Assembly: GCA_019752835.1 (NCBI GenBank)
Contig: JAIELR010000230.1
Location: 1-8,442 of the forward strand
Length of the DNA: 8,442 bases
Direction of reading: 5' to 3'
DNA from: Gammaproteobacteria bacterium
Lineage (GTDB): Bacteria > Pseudomonadota > Gammaproteobacteria > UBA1113
Notes under the pieces: model-generated
Seen by the model: the letters and a program-made list of their open reading frames with translations, nothing else
The model's database searches: none
Told to the model about the DNA's origin: nothing
Program-made: the position numbers and the translations under genes
Shown: piece by piece, positions 4,890-8,442 of the stretch
How positions within the stretch are numbered: the first letter of the stretch is position 1
How the letters are laid out: every line of letters starts with the position of its first letter

Positions 4890-6310
4890 TGATATTAGAT
4901 GAACTCCATCCCGTATTGAAAAGGCAATTAATAAAATGTGGTTTCACGGATGGAGCTCTTGCAAATGAGCAATTGACAGGATTCATTCTTAAAGTCCATA
5001 AAGCCTATGTTGATGCAGACCAGGGCCGGTATCTTAAGGAGCGCGCTCTAGAAGTTTCATCACAAGAAATGAAAGAGATGTATGAAACCATCCAGTCGGA
5101 AAAAGTAAAACTGGAATCTCTACTTCATGATTTGCTAGAAAAAGATCAGCTACTAAATGAAAAAAATACTGAACTAATGGCCCAGCGCAATTATGCAACA
5201 AGTTTGATTAGCTCTATTGTTGATATGCTATTTGTTTTGGATAATAAACTTGACGTTGTTGATATAAACGATAGTGTCATTAAAATGTTAGGGAAAGAAC
5301 GGGCCGACATTGTGGGCAAAAATATTGCAGATTTTCTTGCTGAAATCAAACCTATCAATGGACTGTTGGATAGCTTGGATAATGCCAATGGAGCAAAAAC
5401 AGCAACGGCTAATTTTTTAACTGAATTATTGCTGGACCCGATAAAAACCTTACCCGTATTATTCTCTGCGTCGCTTATCTATGATGATGTAGGTAAACTA
5501 AACGGAATTATTTGTCTCGTCAAAGATATTTCTGAGCTGCGCAAGCTAGAGCAAGAGAATGCCGAAAAACTAATTTTGCTGACACATGCAGGACGGCTTG
5601 CGTCGCTCGGTGAAATGGCAACTGGCGTTGCCCATGAATTAAATCAACCGCTTTCCATTGTGCGCACTAATATGCAAACACTAGAATTTTTGAGTTTGGA
5701 AGAGTTGAGTCCCGAGGATCTTAAGGAGCTAGTGAGTAGTACTATACGTCAAGTCGACCGAGCTACAAAAATTATTGGACATATGCGAGATTTTGCAAGA
5801 CAAAAAAAAGATATTCGCAAAGCTATTGAGCTACATGTTCCCGTTGATGCGGCTATTGGAATGTTTCATGAGCAATTTAGATTGCATGAGATTAATATTA
5901 TACGCAATTTTGAAGACGATTTACCGCTTATTTATGCGGAAACTCAAGAAATTGAACAAATAGTTGTTAATTTGCTTTCCAATGCACGCTATGCCGTTGA
6001 GTTGCGTAAGGAAACCGAAGGGAACGGATTCAAAATGACAATTACGCTTAACTTATATCATAATAAAGAAAGCAACGAAGTCATTCTTGAAGTTGAAGAT
6101 AATGGGGCAGGGATGTCAAAAGAAACCCTGGAACATTGCTTTGACCCTTTTTTTACAACCAAACCTGTTGGCGAGGGAACGGGCTTGGGCTTAGCTATTG
6201 TTTATAACATCATAAAAAACTTAAATGGCCAATTTGTGATCCAGAGTGAACCCAATGTGAGAACAAAAGCGAGTTTTTCCATACCTATCCCACAAGCTCA
6301 AGCGGTGTAA
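4886..6310 (+). CDS. Cytoplasmic PAS-domain sensor histidine kinase
   Basis: The 474-residue product is a soluble two-component kinase with no membrane segment. In order: a helical N-terminal region (1-50), a coiled coil (about 52-100), a PAS domain (about 101-220, ending in the [12 protein letters not shown] motif), a HisKA dimerisation domain with phospho-acceptor H250 in [11 protein letters not shown], and a HATPase domain. The last has an N box [13 protein letters not shown] (N362, N366), G1 DNGAGM (405-410), F box CFDPFFTTK and G2 [11 protein letters not shown] (429-439). All catalytic motifs are present. It should autophosphorylate under control of the upstream FIST protein and/or its PAS domain and pass phosphate to the downstream double-receiver protein. 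The layout matches Legionella Lpg0278/Lpl0330, recalled from literature. Two adjacent ATG codons start the gene; the first forms ATGA with the ancestral FIST stop, implying coupling. GGAAG at 4880-4884 suits the second ATG (4889) slightly better. The FIST frameshift now moves the upstream stop to 4833 and may weaken that coupling. Confidence 0.92.
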   Translation: MMILDELHPVLKRQLIKCGFTDGALANEQLTGFILKVHKAYVDADQGRYLKERALEVSSQEMKEMYETIQSEKVKLESLLHDLLEKDQLLNEKNTELMAQRNYATSLISSIVDMLFVLDNKLDVVDINDSVIKMLGKERADIVGKNIADFLAEIKPINGLLDSLDNANGAKTATANFLTELLLDPIKTLPVLFSASLIYDDVGKLNGIICLVKDISELRKLEQENAEKLILLTHAGRLASLGEMATGVAHELNQPLSIVRTNMQTLEFLSLEELSPEDLKELVSSTIRQVDRATKIIGHMRDFARQKKDIRKAIELHVPVDAAIGMFHEQFRLHEINIIRNFEDDLPLIYAETQEIEQIVVNLLSNARYAVELRKETEGNGFKMTITLNLYHNKESNEVILEVEDNGAGMSKETLEHCFDPFFTTKPVGEGTGLGLAIVYNIIKNLNGQFVIQSEPNVRTKASFSIPIPQAQAV

Positions 6311-6341
6311 TTATTGGGTTTTTATGTGTTTCCTATCGTTT

Positions 6342-6347
6342 AGGGAG
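6342..6347 (+). promoter_or_regulatory. Ribosome binding site of the REC-REC-GGDEF-EAL gene
   Basis: AGGGAG lies 5 bases before ATG 6353. The gap from the kinase stop is only 42 bases and shows no terminator, so the gene is probably co-transcribed. Confidence 0.6.
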
Positions 6348-6352
6348 TTGCA

Positions 6353-8442
6353 ATGACTGAAAAAGCTGCACTACAACAGAAAAAATTAACCATACTCATA
6401 GTCGATGATGAGGTTGATTTATTGGCTTCGTTACAACGTCCACTCAAATCTCGCTACAATGTGATGACACTTGATCAAAGTCCTGAGGTAATGGATACCC
6501 TCCGTTCACATCCAGTGGATTGTATTTTACTCGATATACGGATGCCTGGTATGACGGGTATTGAGGTGTTGAAAGACGTTAAGTTTGCTTACCCTCATTT
6601 GCCTGTACTGATTATGACAGGACATGGTGATGAAAATGATACCATCAATACCCTAAAATATGGCGCGTCAGGCTATATTAAAAAACCGATAGATATTTAC
6701 CTTTTATTTGATGAACTTCAGCGTATTTTAACCATAGACGGGCCTATTGGTAACCTAAAACAGAAACCTGCTAAGATCCTCTTGGTCGATGATGATGAGG
6801 AGATCCTTGAAAGTATTCATAAAGCTCTTTCTTGCTATCCTTACGAGGTGACGACGACAATGTCAACGGACGAGGGTTTTTCTCTGCTGGAAAAAATGAA
6901 TTTTGATATTGTGATTGTCGATATTCAAATGCCGGATATGAATGGTTTGGACTTTATTACTCGAATAAAACAGACATCAAGCAATTTTATTCCCATTGTG
7001 TTGACAGGAAACAGCACGCAAGAATTAGCCATCGATGCGATAAAACATGGTGTTTTTGACTATATTAGAAAGCCGCTTGATGTTGGAGAGCTTGTTTCTG
7101 CGATCGAACGTAGTATGCATAAACTGGAAGTTAATCGCCAAATTTATCAGAAAAATCAAGAATTAACTGTAAAAGAAAAAATGCTTGAAAATTTAAACAA
7201 TGAAATTACCCTACAAAAAAATTATCTTGAAAATATTGTTCAATCTATTAGTAATATTTTAATTATCACCGATAAAAAAGGATTTATAAAAACAGTGAAT
7301 GATTCCGCTATCAATTTATTAGGATACACTACGGAAGAAATAGCGGGTCAAACGATCGATATGATTCTCAAGCGGAAAGATTTTACCCATTTTATAAAAC
7401 AACTGGCACGAGACGGTAGCGTGTCGAATATTGACGCAAAATTTATAAAAAAAGATGGGTCAGTATTGTATGTATTATATTCAGGCACCTTAATTCGTAA
7501 TCAAAAAGGCGATCTCGAGGGCTTTGTTTTCGTTGCCCAGGATATTTCTTCACGCAAAGCTGTGGAAGAGCAACTGCATCAGTTGTCTTATTATGATTCA
7601 TTAACAAAATTGCCTAACCGGTTGCATTTCGAAATGCAAGTCAAACAATTTTTGGCTAGGGACAACAAAAATGAAAAAAATGCAGCCTTACTGTATCTTG
7701 ATCTTGATGGATTCAAATCAGTGAATGATCGATTGGGGCATCTTATTGGTGACAAATTGCTGTACGAACTTGCTAGACGTTTTGAGAGTGTCTTTCGTGG
7801 CGGAGATTTTATTGCGCGAGTTGGTGGCGATGAGTTTATTGCTTATCTTGTTGATGTAAAAGATAAATCTGACGCAGGTGTTGTTGCTCAACGTTTGATT
7901 GGCGTTGTTAATCGGCCTTTTTTTATAGACAATAATGAAATAAGTGTTGGAACAAGTATTGGTATTGCTACCTATCCTGACACTGCAGGAACCTATGATC
8001 AATTATTTAAAAATGCGGATGTGGCATTGTATAAAGCGAAACGTGCTGGACGCAATCAATATCAGTATTTTACCAAACAATTAGATCTTGAGTATGGCCG
8101 ACAATTAGACATCGAAAATGCCTTGCGCTTTGCTATCATTAGAAATGAGTTTCACATGGTATTTCAACCCATATTTAAACTATCGAACATGAAAATTCAC
8201 TCAATGGAGGCCTTACTTCGCTGGCAATCTGCAGACTTTGGCAATATTGACCCCGAAGATTTTATTCCTGTTGCTGAGTATATAGGGCTGATTATTCTGA
8301 TTAGTGAATGGGTGCTTGATAAAACACTGGAACAGTATGCCGCTTGGCGAAAAAATGAGAAGGTTGATTTTCGCATTGCGTTGAATATTTCAGCATACCA
8401 ATTAGATAAAGGCGATTACTTGATTGAGCTATTAAGACAAGC
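6353..8442 (+). CDS. Tandem-receiver PAS-GGDEF-EAL c-di-GMP regulator (3' end outside window)
   Basis: One open frame runs to the window end, giving 696 complete codons. Two receiver domains come first: REC1 (about 12-128) with D18/D19, phospho-acceptor D61 in LLDIRMPG, T89 and K111; REC2 (about 140-257) with D146/D147, D190 in IVDIQMPD, T218 and K240. A coiled coil (about 257-292) and a PAS domain (about 293-400) follow. The GGDEF domain (about 405-575) has LYLDLDGFKSVNDRLGH, an intact GGDEF at 491-495 and an inhibitory-site RxxD (R482-D485). The EAL domain begins near 585, with FQPIF, EALLRW (E619) and LNIS (N678); its remaining catalytic motifs lie beyond the window. The protein should make c-di-GMP from GTP and perhaps hydrolyse it, under control of the kinase upstream. 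Both receivers keep all key residues, so neither looks degenerate. The nearest known counterpart is Legionella Lpg0277/Lpl0329. The final length and phosphodiesterase activity cannot be judged here. Confidence 0.92.
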   Translation, partial: MTEKAALQQKKLTILIVDDEVDLLASLQRPLKSRYNVMTLDQSPEVMDTLRSHPVDCILLDIRMPGMTGIEVLKDVKFAYPHLPVLIMTGHGDENDTINTLKYGASGYIKKPIDIYLLFDELQRILTIDGPIGNLKQKPAKILLVDDDEEILESIHKALSCYPYEVTTTMSTDEGFSLLEKMNFDIVIVDIQMPDMNGLDFITRIKQTSSNFIPIVLTGNSTQELAIDAIKHGVFDYIRKPLDVGELVSAIERSMHKLEVNRQIYQKNQELTVKEKMLENLNNEITLQKNYLENIVQSISNILIITDKKGFIKTVNDSAINLLGYTTEEIAGQTIDMILKRKDFTHFIKQLARDGSVSNIDAKFIKKDGSVLYVLYSGTLIRNQKGDLEGFVFVAQDISSRKAVEEQLHQLSYYDSLTKLPNRLHFEMQVKQFLARDNKNEKNAALLYLDLDGFKSVNDRLGHLIGDKLLYELARRFESVFRGGDFIARVGGDEFIAYLVDVKDKSDAGVVAQRLIGVVNRPFFIDNNEISVGTSIGIATYPDTAGTYDQLFKNADVALYKAKRAGRNQYQYFTKQLDLEYGRQLDIENALRFAIIRNEFHMVFQPIFKLSNMKIHSMEALLRWQSADFGNIDPEDFIPVAEYIGLIILISEWVLDKTLEQYAAWRKNEKVDFRIALNISAYQLDKGDYLIELLRQ

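Noticed and set aside
7718..8002. Minus-strand open frame of 94 codons
   Set aside because: Antisense to the conserved GGDEF domain coding sequence; no independent support.

Overview
The window looks like a piece of an AT-rich gammaproteobacterial chromosome, most plausibly from the Legionella/Coxiella side of the class (Legionellales). This is inferred from the gene set: a FIST protein, a soluble PAS histidine kinase and a REC-GGDEF-EAL regulator in one operon resemble the nitric-oxide/c-di-GMP locus lpg0279-lpg0278-lpg0277 of Legionella pneumophila. The BrnT-like toxin remnant with an HTH antitoxin and the abundant small hairpin repeats also fit. No rRNA, tRNA or CRISPR array is visible.

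Layout. (1) 1-606: one end of a palindromic small repeat (element A) abuts the C-terminal remnant of a brnT-type toxin gene that carries an in-frame stop. The remnant overlaps an intact HTH antitoxin gene. (2) 625-3230: a minus-strand Old Yellow Enzyme reductase gene diverges from a plus-strand EamA-type transporter gene followed by a MarR-family regulator gene. Overlapping divergent promoters and an AT-rich palindrome lie between them. (3) 3231-3738: about 500 bases without a credible gene, filled by a second, inverted copy of element A (3317-3456) and a different MITE-like element B (3476-3677). (4) 3739-8442: a FIST sensor, a PAS histidine kinase and a large REC-REC-PAS-GGDEF-EAL regulator whose end lies beyond the window.

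How the genes may work together. The reductase, exporter and MarR regulator look like a small stress or electrophile-response locus. The last three genes form a signalling chain: a FIST (NosP-like) sensor controls a cytoplasmic kinase, which phosphorylates one or both receiver domains of an enzyme that makes and/or degrades c-di-GMP.

Unusual points. Three genes show damage or indels. brnT is truncated and has a stop. The FIST gene has lost one base near 4803: its missing 28-residue conserved tail is still readable in another frame and ends in an ATGA overlap with the kinase. The transporter's natural start (ATG with a good ribosome site at 1761) is separated from its frame by a run of nine A. 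These could be real decay, slippage-based control, or sequencing errors. The two element A copies are inverted relative to each other and bracket the brnA-OYE-transporter-MarR segment. A relative of element B's right end forms a long palindrome that supplies the last codons and stop of the transporter gene.
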